From assembly GCA_011316305.1 (NCBI GenBank), contig SAUG01000053.1:434001-498000 (forward strand): 64,000 nucleotides of DNA, read 5' to 3'. This document shows, one piece after another, positions 11,285 to 23,212 of the stretch (within the stretch, counting starts at the first letter, position 1; each line of letters starts with the position of its first letter). The DNA is from Rusavskia elegans (lineage: Eukaryota > Ascomycota > Lecanoromycetes > Teloschistales > Teloschistaceae). The notes under the pieces were generated by a model. That model was not told the DNA's origin. It made no database searches and saw only the letters and a list, made by a program, of their open reading frames with translations. The translations under genes were made by a program, and so were the position numbers.

Positions 11285-14200
11285 CTAATATTTTAACGAA
11301 AAAATATAATAATAGAAAATTAATATATACTATTTAATTAAATCGTCTACTATAATAATAATTATAAAATCTACGAATTAGAAAAAAAAAGAGCCGAATA
11401 GTATCTATTAAAACTACGCCGACGCGTTTCTATATTATTTATTAAAGTCGAAAATTATATTATTTATAACTATTTTAGATATATTATATATAGTATATAT
11501 AAATATTAGAAAAAATAGAAAAGAAATAGAATTTTTATTTAGAAAGTTTTAAGATATATTTCGTAAATAGATTACGAAAATAAAAAATATAAAAATATAA
11601 ATAATAATTCGAAAAAAAATAAAATCTCGTAATAATAGATATACTATAAATATATAACTTTATAGCTCGGAAAAAATAACTAAATTTAGCTAGCTATATA
11701 AATATTCGATATTAAAATAATTATCGAAACTAATAATAGACTATAAAAAATTAAAATACTTATCGATTTAGACGTAATCGGAAATTTTATATTAAAAAAT
11801 TTAATTAAAAAAAAGAATTTCTTTAAATTAAAAAAGAAATCTATATAATTTAATAGTTATTAATAGAAATTAAATATTAAATAGAATTAAAAAGATAATA
11901 GAAAAAATAATATTAATTTAAATATTAATTAACTAGTATTAGAATAAATTTTAGTTTAATATTATTCGGATAGCTAGCTATAAAATCGTATTTAAAATTC
12001 TTTATTTTAAAAGATTATAATCTAGTAATAGACTGAAAGAAAAAAATATTTAGTTTTAAACGATTTTCCTATATAGAAAATATCTAGTTAATATTAAAAT
12101 AGCGATTTTAAATAGATAAATAATAAAATATTAAGCGCGAATTTATAGTTTCGAAAAAAAAAAAATTAAAAACTATTTAGATTCGATTTATTAGATACTA
12201 ATAGAAATTAGCTAAATTAATAAAATAGAAATAGAAAAAAAAATTATAAATCTTTTAAAAACTTTATAATATTTAATAGAAAGTTAATAGAAAATCTATT
12301 AGAAAAAATTTCGGATAAATATAAAAACTAGATATATTTAATTCGAAAAAAGGTAATTATAAAAATACTATTTAAATAATAATTTTAAAATTATAAAATT
12401 AGATTTAAATAAAATAAATAATTTATTTTTAAATCTATCTATTTATTATCTATAATAGAACTCGATATATTCTATAAATATTTAGATTAAAATATAAAAA
12501 AGTAATTTATTAGAAAATTTCAATTACTAATAGAATATTCGATTCTTTTTATATCTAAAAAAGATAAAATATTCTATTTATATATCGATTACCGAAAGTT
12601 AAATAATATTACGATTAAAAATCGATATTTACTATTAAATATTAGTTAATTTTAAAATAGATTTTCTAGAATATTATATTTTATAAAATTCGACTTTTAA
12701 AAAATATATAATTTTATATAAATAAAAGCCGAAAAAGAATAGAAAATAACTTTCTATATATAATATAATTATTATATATATATAGTTATATTATTTTAAA
12801 TTTTTAAATATTCTGGTAATTAATTAAAATATAATTAATAATATATTAAAAAAATATCTAGATATATTTATTATTATCTATTTTAATAATAATCTAATTT
12901 TTTCTAATATATTCGAAAAATATAAATAATATATTAGTAAAGTTTTTAAATAATAAAAAAAAAAAGATTTATATTTTAAATTAAAGAAATATAAATTCTA
13001 TAAAAAAAAAATTTAATTTTTTTAAATTTATTATAAAACGAAATAGATTATATATCGATTTTAGTAAATTAATAGCTATTATAAAATAGAAAATATCGAT
13101 AAATATTAAAAAAATCTAGAACTTTTTTAAATTTATAAACTATAACCGAAAATTTATATAAAACTATTTTAAAAAAGCTTTTACTTTAATAGTTTTAATA
13201 AATAATACTACTAGATTGTATTAGAAAGAGAGAAAATAATAAATAATCGAAGATTTTAAAAAAAATATATAAAAAATCCAGTATTTAAAATATTTAATTC
13301 GAGAAAACTATTATAAATAAAAATAGATTTATTAGATTTCGTTATAAATATATATTTTCTATAATAATATAATCGTAAATAGTATTTAATAGTATATATA
13401 TTAAGAAAATTATCGCTAGCGAAAAAAAACTATAATATCTATAATAATAAACTATTAGCTATAGTAGCTATATTAAAATAATAGAAAATATATATTAAAA
13501 AATTACTAGAATTAATAATTTTTTTAGATTATAAAAACTTTCTATATTTTATAATAATAAAATAATTTAATTAAAAATAAAAACGATAGTCTATATTTTT
13601 CGATTAATATAAATTTAAAATATACTATATTCTAAATAAAAAAATAAAAAAATAAATATTTTAAATTAAAAAAATAATTATATAAAAACGAAAAAGGGTT
13701 TTAATAATAGTATTTTAAAAACTAATAAAAATATATTTTTATTAATAAATTAGTATAAATTAAATATAACGTTATATATATTTAGAGATAATTAGAAATA
13801 ATCTTAAATCGAAAAAAGAAACCTATAAATATTATATAATAAAATCGATTAATATATTAAAATATATAATAATAGAATATTATTAAAATATCTTGGCGTA
13901 AAAAAGATAATATAACTTTTATAATAATATTATTAGTTTTCTAATATAAAATAATATTTCGAAATATATATTAAAAAATATTATAGTTATTAGTAAAATA
14001 ATTATACTTTTTATACTCGTTATAATAAAATTTAATACTAGAAACTACCGAATTTACTATAAAAAAAATTATATTAAATTTTATTATTAAATTTCTTAAA
14101 TTAAAAGATCCGATAATAAATATAAAATACGATTTAATCTTTAATATAATAGATAGATTTACGAAATATATTTATATAATTCTATTATAAAATAACTTTA

Positions 14201-15060
14201 TAGTAAAATAATTTAGTTTTATTATTTTAAATCGATTATTTTAATACTATTAACTATTAAAAATATTAAAAAATAATAGAAATAAATTCTTTACTTTAAA
14301 TTATTAGAAAACTTTTATTCTTTTATTTAATATTAAACTAAAAATATAAATAGTATTTTATTCGATAATAGATAAATAAATAGAATATATTAACTAGATT
14401 TTAGTATAATATCTAAAATATAATATTAATAATATTTATAATAATTAGATTTCGTTTTTACTAATAGCGTAATTAGTATTTAATATAAGAAAATTAAATA
14501 CGATAAAAAAATTATAATTTTATATTAATAATAAAAGAAATCCGAATCTATTTAAATAATCGTTATTATATAAATTAGCGGAATTAGTAATTTAAAAAAT
14601 CGATATTTGAAAGAAAAACTATAGAAATATTTTAAAAATATAGGAACTATCGGGTAATTATTATAATAATAAATAAAAAATAGTATTTTAATAAAAAAAA
14701 AGAAATAAAATATACTTTTTTATAAAAAATCTGAAAATAAAAACTTTAAATAAATAATTTAACTATATTGAAATCGAACTATTTTTAATTAAAAAAATTA
14801 AAAAATTTTAGAATTTCGAATTTAATTTATTCTAAAGATATTAAAATATATCTATTATTTTATAAATTTCTTTTAAAATCAGCCGATTCCGAAATACTAC
14901 TATAATAGATATTTAATTTCGAAATATAGAAAGAAAATATCTTTATAGTCGAAAAGATTCTATAATAGAAAAATTAGAACTATTTAATTGAATAGAAAGG
15001 TTATTTTATTTTAGAAATTATTTAGAAATCTAAAAAATATTTAGTAAATTACTAGAAGGT
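11285..15060 (+). pseudogene. pol of element 1 with chromodomain
   Basis: Continuation of element 1 after element 2. Protease is at about 11758-11785 (IDLDVIGNF for IDSGATGNF). RT carries DYRKLNNITIKNRYLL at about 12580-12630. Its active site near 12870 is changed to YFNN. RNase H follows, then the integrase core with LDFIIKFLKLKDP at about 14090. The chromodomain at about 14940-15050 has a readable start IFIVEKIL. Damage is almost all C-to-T or G-to-A. Confidence 0.85.
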
Positions 15061-15600
15061 TCTATAATAGTTCTACCGGTAATAGATATCGAAATATTCT
15101 AAAAAAAATCCGATAGATTATCTAAAATATTCTAGATTTATAGAAATAAACTAAATAAAAGACTATCGGAAAAATCTAAAAATTTAAAAATTTTACTTTT
15201 TTCGATACTAGATACTTCTATCGCGATAGCCTTTTTAGTATACTTATTTAATAGATCTATATTTTAATAAAGTTATATTTCTTTTATAAAAGTAATATAT
15301 ATTTCTATCCGAAATATTTTTTAAATTTTATAAATTTTTTAGATATTTTTATATAATTTTAACTTTTTACTTTTTAGATAATTCTATTTAGATTAGATTA
15401 TTCGAAAATTATATTTTTATCTATAGCGTAGATACTTGCTATATCTTCTAAAATAACTATAGATTTTATTTATTTATTTATATTTTATATAGATAGAATA
15501 AACTTTTACTATAATATTATTAAAGAATTTAATAAAGTCGGTATATTTATAATAATAAATAGTATTTGATTTAGAATAACGTTAGAATATAGTATAGAAA
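15040..15600 (-). pseudogene. antisense frame in the 3' segment of element 1 (LTR-B type)
   Basis: The region between chromodomain and 3' LTR is unrelated to that of LTR-A elements. On the minus strand it has a degraded frame containing DLLNKYTKKAIAIEV and LDNLSDFFQNISISITGRT. The corresponding part of element 4 (62060-62300, minus) gives DLLDKYTKKAIIIEI and LNNLSDFF, with stops at the same kinds of codon. Protein-level conservation between the two copies is the only evidence for coding. I do not recognise the product. The end nearest the chromodomain overlaps pol antisense. Confidence 0.35.
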
Positions 15601-15671
15601 AAAAGAAAAAAGATTTAAAATAATAGGAAAAAGATAAACTTCGAAACGAAATTAAAAAAAAGAAAGAATAA

Positions 15672-16056
15672 TATTATAATATTAAATTGATCTATATACT
15701 AAATCTAATATTTAATAATAAAATCTTTAATATATATTAAATATTTAGAAATAATTTAGTAATTAACGTTACTTAATCGTACTAATTATTAATTATTACA
15801 AAATAGTATTTAGTATATCAATTATATTAATTATATTAATTATAGAAAATTTTATTATTTATATAGATTCTAAATTCGATATTTTTATAGTTCGTATTTA
15901 ATTTATTAGTTATCGCTATATACTATTCTAGTAATCTGATTCATTTACTTTTATATTAACTTGAAATAATTACCCGTTATATCTTCGTTTATAGATATAT
16001 TAATAAGTTCAAACCAATTTTTAGAAATATCAAAACTTTTAGATAGTTCTATAATA
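15672..16056 (+). repeat. LTR-B, 3' LTR of element 1
   Basis: 385 bp, somewhat shorter than the other LTR-B copies through small deletions in U3. It starts TATTATAATATTAAATTG and ends CTATAATA, followed at once by the ATAAA TSD (16057-16061). After that the element 0 sequence CTTTCGTATTATTTACTAAA resumes. Confidence 0.9.
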
Positions 16057-16602
16057 ATAAACTTTCGTATTATTTACTAAATCGGAAATTATAATATTTA
16101 TAATTTTTCCGAATATATTATATATAGTTGATACGAATATTAGAAAAAATAATAAAAATAATAGCTTTTTTAATTAGAAACTCTGTAGATATATTTTATA
16201 AATAGATTACGAAAATCAAAAATATAAAAATATAAAAACAATTCGAAAAAAGATAAAATTTTATAATAATAGATATACTACGAATATATAGTTTTACGAT
16301 AAAAAAAAAGTAACTAGATTTAGCTAGCTATATATATATATATTCGAAATTAAAATAATTATCGAAACTAATAATAGATTATAAAAGATTAAAATATTTA
16401 TCGATTTAAATACGATCGGAAATTTTATATTAAAAAATTTAATTAAAAAAAACGGTTCTTTTAAACTAAAAACACGAATATATTTAATTTAATAGTTATC
16501 GATAGAAATAATATATCGAATAGAAATAGAAAAGTCGAAAAAGAAATAATACCGTTCTAAATAACGATTAACTAATATTAAAAAAAACTTTAATTCGATA
16601 TT

Positions 16603-16842
16603 TGTTAAAAGTATGGTGTTTCTAGGGCAGTATACGATTGTAGATTAGACGAAAGATATATTGTAGAACTAATTTATATCCCAGAAAGACTGGGGTATGG
16701 CCTAGTAATAAAGGAAAGGAAAAAGCGAGGAAGGATCGAAATCCGACACGCTAGCGACGCTCTAGCGACTAGGCGGCGAGCCTCGTTTCCAAGCGTTCCA
16801 ATTATATCTTCAAAATCTATATGACGCGTTTGGCGCTTCACA
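16603..16842. mobile_element. solo LTR, 240 bp, unmutated
   Basis: The element starts TGTTAAAAGTATGG and ends GGCGCTTCACA. It is flanked by the 5-bp TSD ATATT (16598-16602 and 16843-16847). The empty target TTAATATTATTCGG occurs at the same place in elements 1 and 3. Unlike everything around it, it is of normal base composition and keeps CA and TG dinucleotides, so it arrived after RIP of element 0 or escaped RIP. It contains a short direct repeat CTAGCGAC/CTAGCGACT. The full element is not in the window. TG...CA ends and a 5-bp TSD are diagnostic of an LTR; the superfamily is unknown. Confidence 0.88.
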
Positions 16843-17740
16843 ATATTATTCGGATAGCTAGTTATAAAATCGTATTTAAAATTCTTTAATTAAAAGATTA
16901 TAATCTAGTAATAGATTAAAAGAAAAAAGTATTTAGTTTTAAACGATATTTCTATATAAAGAGTATCTAATCTTTATTAAATAGCGATTTTAAATAGATA
17001 AAAAGTAAAATATAAAACGCGAGTTTATAGCTTCGAAAAAAGATAACTAAAAACTATTTAAATTCGATTTATTAGATATCGGTAAAGGTTAGCTAAATTA
17101 ATAAATTAGAAATAGAAAAGAAAATTGTAAATCTTTCGAAAACTCTATATTATTTAATAGAAAGTTAATAGAAATTCTATTAGAAAGGATATTAGATAAA
17201 TATAAAAATTAAATAAATTTATTTCGAAAAGAAATAACTATAAAAGTATTATTTAAATATTAATTATATAATTATAAAATATAAGTTAAACTATATAAAT
17301 AATCTATATTTAGATTTAACTATCTATTTTCTATAATAAAGTTTAGAATATTTAATAAATATCTAGATTAAAATATAAAAAAAGAATTTATTAAAAATTT
17401 TTATTATCAGTAGAATATCCGATCCTTTTTATATCTAAAAAAAATAGAATACTTCGTCTATATATTAATTACCGGAAGATAAATAATAATATAATTAAAA
17501 ATCGATATCTATTATTAAATATTAGTAAACTTTAGAATAGATTTTCTAAAATACGATATTTTATAAAATTCGATCTTCGAGAAATATATAATTTTATATA
17601 GATAAAAGCCGAGAAAAAATAGAAAATAGCTTTCTATATATAGTATAGTTATTATAAATATACGGTTATATTATTTAAATTTATAAATATTCCGATAATT
17701 TATTAAAAACTAATTAATAATATATTTAAAAAAATTTTAG

Positions 17741-18158
17741 GGCCTGGATGGCGCAGCGGTAACGTTGCGTAACCTGGAGGTCCGGCGGATCTAGCGCTCT
17801 TCGGAGTTAACGGAATTAATTCGACGGGTCGGGGGTTCGAATCCTTTAAAAGTTAACTAATATTTAAGTTTTTTCTATCGATTAAAAATCGATTTTATAT
17901 AGAGTTTTTATATAGAAAGTTTATATAGTAGATCGTCTCGGCCTAGCCCGATCGATCGAAGTAAAATAAGTTAATTAAAATTAAATAGATTACGGTTTCC
18001 CTCTAGGTTTTAGTCTAGATCTAGCTTCTTCGAAAGTCCTAAATTCGAGTTTTCGGTGAAATATTTAAATACTAAATATATACGTAATCTAATCGAATTA
18101 GCGCCTCTAGCGTTAAATTCGTAAAAGACTAAAATCAAAAATTCGAATGATTAATCGC
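17741..18158 (+). mobile_element. tRNA-headed SINE, copy 1
   Basis: The 418-bp element starts GGCCTGGATGGCGCAGCGG, which holds a good RNA polymerase III A box (TGGCGCAGCGG). A perfect B box, GGTTCGAATCC, is at 17834-17844. The body continues through GATCGATCGAAG and GCGCCTCTAGCG and ends ATTAATCG. It is flanked by an imperfect 13-bp repeat (17728-17740 and 18159-18171). Unbroken target sequence is seen in elements 1 and 3. The A-to-B spacing is much longer than in an ordinary tRNA, so this is a tRNA-derived head and not a tRNA gene. A LINE must supply the reverse transcriptase; none is visible here. Confidence 0.85.
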
Positions 18159-19576
18159 AAAAAATATTTAGATATTTTTATTATCGTCTAGCTCGATAAT
18201 ATTCTAGTTTATTTTAAAATATTCGAAGAATATAAAAAATATATTAGTAAAGTTTTTAAATATTTAAAAGAAAAAAATTTATATTTTAAACCAGAAAAAT
18301 ATAAATTCTATAAAAAAAAATCGATTTTCTAAAATTATTATAGAATAAAACGGACTATATATCGATTCTAGTAAACTAAAAACTATTATAGAAAAAAAAA
18401 ATACTAATAAATATTAAAAAAATCTGAATCTTTTTTTATATTTATAAACTATAACCGAAAGTTTATAAAAAATTATTTTAAAAAAGCTATTATTATAATA
18501 GCTTTAATAAAATATACTATTAAATAATATTAGAAAAAAATAAAATAATAAATATTTATAGATTTTAAAAAGAAAAATATAAAACATTTAATATTTAAAA
18601 TTTTTAATTTAAAAAAACTATTATAGATAGAAATATATTTATTAGATTTAATTATAAATATATTTTTTTTATAATAATCTAATAATAAATAGTATCCGGT
18701 AGTATATATATTTAAAAAATAATTACTTAAAAAATAAAAGTATAATATCTATAATAAAAAATAAATAGCTATAGTAATTATACTAGAATAGTTAAAAATA
18801 TACGCCGAAAAATTACTAAAATTAATAATTTTTATAAATTATTGATTATATAAATTATCTATATTTTATTATTATAAAGTAATTAATTAAAAAGTAAATA
18901 TAATAGTCTAAATATCTCGATTAATATAAATTTAAAATATATTATATTCTAGATAAAAAAAATAAAAAAATAGATATTTTAAATTAAAGAAATAATTATA
19001 TAAAAATAAAGAAAGTTTTTAATAATAGTATTTTTAAGAGTAATATAAATAAATTTCTATTAATAAATTAATACGAATTAAATATAATACTATATATATT
19101 TAAATTATTTTCTATTACAAAAAAAACTATAAATACTAGAAGATAAAATCGATAAATATATTAAAAAGTATTTTAATAAAATACTATATAGGTTTCTAAA
19201 CGTAATAAAAATATTATAACTTTTATAATAATATTATTAGATTTCTAATATCTAATAATATATCGAAATATATATTAAAAAATATATTAGTTATTCGTAA
19301 AATAAATATACTATATATACTCGTAATAAAATAATCTAATATTAGAATACCGGATTTATTATAAAAGAAAATTATATTAGATTTTATTATTAAATTTTTA
19401 AAATTAAAAAATCCGATAACGAATATAAAATACGATTCGATATTTAATATAGTAAATAGATTTACGAAATATATCTATTTAATTCTATCTAGAAAAGATT
19501 TTATAGTAAAATAATTCGAATTTATTATTTCAGATAGATTATTTCGATACTATAAACTACAAAAAGTATCAATAAA

Positions 19577-19628
19577 TAATATAATATAGTCGTTTTATCG
19601 GGTTTCGAATTCGGATCGGAGGAATCGA
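19577..19628. mobile_element. hAT-like MITE end fragment
   Basis: Contains GTTTTATCGGGTTTCGAATT, nearly the same as the start of the small MITE at 35262. It stops at the LTR-B copy that begins at 19629. No TSD can be paired. Confidence 0.5.
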
Positions 19629-20032
19629 TATTATAATCTTAGATTGGACCTTGTATCAAATCTAGTATTCAGTAACAAAACTTTTGGTATATACTAAATA
19701 TTCAGAGGCTGTTTAGTAATCAGCGTTGCTCAATCGTATTAATTACTAATTACTATTAAATAAAATATTCAACTATTTAATAGTATTTAATATATTAATT
19801 TTACTAATTATACTAATTTTAGAAAATTTTATTATCTATATAGATCTCGAACCTGACGTTTTTACGGCTTGTATTTAATTTATCAATTATCGCTATATAT
19901 TGTTCTAACAATTAAACTAATTTATTTTTATATTAACTAAAGTAATTACGCGATATATCTCCGTTTACAGATATACCAATAAATCCAACCAATTTTTAGA
20001 GATACCAGGTTCTTTCAGATAGTTCTATAATA
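19629..20032 (+). repeat. isolated LTR-B
   Basis: A 404-bp LTR-B (starts TATTATAATCTTAGATTGG, ends CTATAATA) without adjoining gag or pol. The 5-bp flanks do not match (ATCGA against AATAT), so it is not a simple solo LTR. It probably marks a recombination or deletion between different copies. It is one of the less mutated LTR-B copies: words such as CCTTGTATCAAATC survive. Confidence 0.85.
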
Positions 20033-20565
20033 AATATATTATATAAAAATAGTATTTTTACTATTATACTAGTAGTTTTTTCTTTTTTTTATTCGATTTT
20101 ACTATTTTTAATCTTTTTTAGATTTCTATAAATCGGTTTCGTAATATTTTTATATACTAGAATATCTTTTAGCGGTATTATATAATTATTATATTATTTT
20201 ATTATATTTTTCATCCGATTAATATATATTATCATTACGTTTATATAATTAAATAAATAGAACGACGAATAGTATAATATAAAATATATTATATTAGAAA
20301 TTTATAGTAATAGCTTTATTTGTTTTAAAAATTTAAAAATAGTCCGATTTATATATAAATAATATATAGTATAGAAAGATAATATAGATTTATAAATATT
20401 AACGTAACTCTATAATATAAAAAGAGCTTTTTAATATTATAATATAGAGAAAGAAAATTTAATAGTTTTAGTAAATTAAATCCGGAACCGAATCGGATCG
20501 GACTATTTTTAATCCGATTTTAGTCGGATCGGGTTAGTTAATTCGGATTCGAAATCCGATCCGAC
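20033..20565 (-). mobile_element. truncated hAT-like element
   Basis: Reverse-complement match to the left half of the hAT-like element at 39332-41097. It includes the CpG-rich terminal inverted repeat (ATCCGATCCGACGG at about 20550-20563) and the interior word TTTCTATAAATCGGTT. Its inner part is cut at 20033 by the LTR-B copy. No transposase reading frame is recognised. Confidence 0.65.
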
Positions 20566-21305
20566 GGTTAAATTAAAAATCTAATAGAATTCGATATTAT
20601 CGAAATTAAAAAATTATAGATTAAAGTTTGTTATTTATACGGAAAAATAAAATATTTTAAAAAAAATTATCTAATTAAAAAAATAAAAGAAATAATCGAA
20701 TATTAATTTAAAATAATAGAAAAATTACCTGAAAAAAAGTTAGTAAATATATAATAGAAAATTAAATAGCCTACTATAACGATAATTACTTTATCTATTA
20801 ATCGAATAAAAAGAAATTAAAATAATACTCTATAGAATCGAAGAAAATAATAAATAAATTAAAATTATACTGGATAGAAAAATCTTTTACTATAGTATTT
20901 AAAATTTTAGTTAGAAAGTATTAGACGATAGCTCTAATAAATAGAGAAAAAAAAAATTATAAAAGAATTTAGCGAAGAAATCGCTAGATATATTATTAAA
21001 CGTTTTATAGAAAAAGATAAAATAAAAAAAATAAAAATAAAGAATAGATTTATCGGAATTATAAATTTTATATTAGATCTAAATCTAAAATAGATTATTA
21101 TTTTATAAAATAAATAGAAAAAATTAATTTCGAAAATAGTCAGAATACTAGTATAGAAAAGCTACGAAAGAAAAAAAATAAAACTATAAATAATATATCT
21201 TTTTATATATAAAAATCTTCTATATAGAAAATTCGATTTTATATTCGATACTAACTACTTATAAATCTTTAAACTAGATAAAAAGTTTTAAAAAGGCGAT
21301 AAAAT

Positions 21306-21669
21306 TAGACTGGCCGTCGGATCGGATTTCGAATCCGAATTAATCAATCCGATCCGACCCGACCGGATTTCGAATTCTAAATCGTAATCCGATTCGATTC
21401 GCTAAAATTACGAGATTCTAGTATAAAAATATAAAGCTAATATAATTTTTATATAAACTTACTAAAAAAATTCTAATTAATTAACTACGCTAGTTCGAAA
21501 GACCGTAGTAAAATTAAATATATTACTTCGATATATTATTTTTATTAAAGTACTAAAATATCTATATATTATATATATAGTTTATTCGGGTCGAGTTCGG
21601 ATCGAATTACTAAAATCGGGTCGGATATCCGACGGTTCGACGGAAATCCGATCCGAAACGATCAGTCTA
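21306..21669. mobile_element. hAT-like MITE, 364 bp
   Basis: Flanked by a perfect 8-bp TSD, GATAAAAT (21298-21305 and 21670-21677). The ends are TAGACTGGCCGTCGGATCGG and, reverse-complemented from the right, TAGACTGATCGTTTCGGATC: terminal inverted repeats of about 27 bp. The arms are full of GATCGG/CCGATC words that keep CpG while the middle is AT-rich. It has no coding capacity. An 8-bp TSD is typical of the hAT superfamily. Confidence 0.88.
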
Positions 21670-22794
21670 GATAAAATATAAAATATAAAAATTTAAAAGG
21701 AATATAAATATTTATTTTAAAAACTGGCTATTTGTTACGATAAAAGATAAAAAATAATTTAAAAATTATAGATTAATTAATTATATTAAAAAATTCAATA
21801 AAGTAAATATAGCTATACGATATTATAAAACTTCGAAATAAAATAAAAAACTCTAGATCCCGAGCTAGATATAGAATCGAGAGACGATAATATTAACTAG
21901 TTTCTATCTTTTTTATTATAGAATAAAATAGTAGTTAAAAAATTAAATTTAGGAAAAAAACCTAAAGATTTTAAAATAATTTATAGTATAAATATCTAAT
22001 TCGAATTAAAAAAAAATATTTATTAAAAAAATCTTTAACTAAATATTCTTTTATACGTTTATTATCTTTAGTAGTTAAGAAAATTTGAAATTTTTTGAAA
22101 ATCTATCGAAATTTTCTAAAATTAACCTCGGTATTAATTTGATAGTATCGTTATACGCGGATAGCGTAAAATTATCGATCGAATAAAAAGATATAAAATT
22201 ATCGATTTTATTGAATCTCGATAAAATACGTTATTTTTAAACGATAGAATTATCTTTTTTCTTTTTAAAAATTTTAAAATACTAAATAAAACGAATCTAT
22301 TATACTAGTAAATAATAATGATTTAACTCGCGAATAGATAAATTATTATAAATTTTCTTTTAATGGAAATATAATAACTAGATTTTCTAGTTTTCTTTTA
22401 AATATTCGGATATAGTAACTTTAATCTCGATATAAAATTTAGTTTTTTCGAATTTAAATCCTTTTTCTTTCTAAATAAATAGAATATTAAAACGAAAAGA
22501 AATCAATTCTATAAATCGACTCGAAAGTAAAAATATTATAAAGTTTTTTACTCTTGATATATTCTCTATATATATCGGCGTCCGAAAGAATTTTATAAAT
22601 TTCAAATAGATTATAGAAGTAATAACTATAAGAAAATAATATAATTGTTTTTTAATATTATATATACTAGTAAAGTTTTAAATAGAAAACGGATTTATAT
22701 ATAGTAAAAAGAAAAAGAAATAGATAGAAATAATAGATCGGTTTTATATTCTATAGACTAGATACGCTAGATGAAAAACGTTATAAAAGGATTG

Positions 22795-23207
22795 TATTAT
22801 ATCTATAATTTTATAGAAATATATATATTTATCAATTAGATAAACGGACTAATAATCTAGTTTTATTAGAATCGTTAGAACCGAAAGGCCGCTTTTTTTT
22901 TAATAGGTCGGCTCTATCGAATATATCGGCTTTTTTTCTATATATATCGTTATTTACTAATTACAATCTAGTAAACAACTTCTTTCATTAATTATAAATA
23001 TAATTACAAAATACTATTTCTATTTATTTTCTATAATTATCTATATAATAAAATCGTTTAATAATATTATAATTTTATTTTTACGATTATACGAAACTAG
23101 TTATAATAATCTAAACTAGAAATCGTTTACTATTTAATAGTTCGAACTACGCCTACGGCTATAATTAGACTCGAACGTAACGCCTTTTGATATATAGAGA
23201 CGTTATA
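22795..23207 (+). repeat. LTR-C, 3' LTR
   Basis: 413 bp, starting TATTATATCTATAATTTTAT and ending GAGACGTTATA. The inner landmark TCGAACGTAACGCCTTTTGA is near the end. Confidence 0.88.
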
Positions 23208-23212
23208 CTATA

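Larger units (their letters stand above)
2694..16056 (+). mobile_element. element 1: Gypsy chromovirus of the LTR-B subfamily, interrupted by element 2
   Basis: A complete LTR retrotransposon with LTRs at 2694-3096 and 15672-16056. The TSD is ATAAA at 2689-2693 and 16057-16061. Removing the nested element 2 (4502-11279 plus one CTAAA) leaves about 6.6 kb, the same size as elements 2 and 3. The order gag, protease, RT, RNase H, integrase, chromodomain is followed through the remnants. It inserted into element 0 close to the gag/pol boundary: the target sequence CTATATCGATAAAC is seen unbroken in element 4 near 58612. All reading frames are destroyed by RIP. Confidence 0.92.
16062..19575 (+). 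pseudogene. element 0: chromovirus pol, interrupted by a solo LTR and a SINE
   Basis: This continues the gag fragment at 1381-2688. Protease is at about 16400 (IDLNTIGNFILKNL). RT (DYR motif remnant) is near 17460-17640. The rest of RT and RNase H follow the SINE from 18172, and integrase runs to about 19560, including FKIKKSDNEYK and RLFRYYK. The sequence stops inside the integrase core, where hAT-like and LTR-B sequence begins, so its chromodomain, 3' segment and LTRs are missing. It therefore cannot be assigned to subfamily A or B. Confidence 0.8.
20566..23207 (+). mobile_element. LTR-C element lacking its 5' LTR, with a nested MITE
   Basis: Internal LTR-C sequence from 20566 runs into the 3' LTR at 22795-23207. 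The gag knuckle at about 20627-20680 reads CYLYGKIKYFKKNY, keeping one Cys. The left end is cut at the hAT-like fragment. Without the MITE (21306-21669) the internal part is about 1.87 kb, like the complete copy at 25.6-28.3 kb. The internal region again shows no RT or integrase motif. The base after the LTR begins CTATA, the presumed TSD. Confidence 0.7.

Noticed and set aside
17741..17850. A tRNA gene (A box TGGCGCAGCGG, B box GGTTCGAATCC)
   Set aside because: The same head recurs seven times, always followed by the same 300-bp body and flanked by TSDs, and the A-to-B spacing is too long. It is a SINE promoter.
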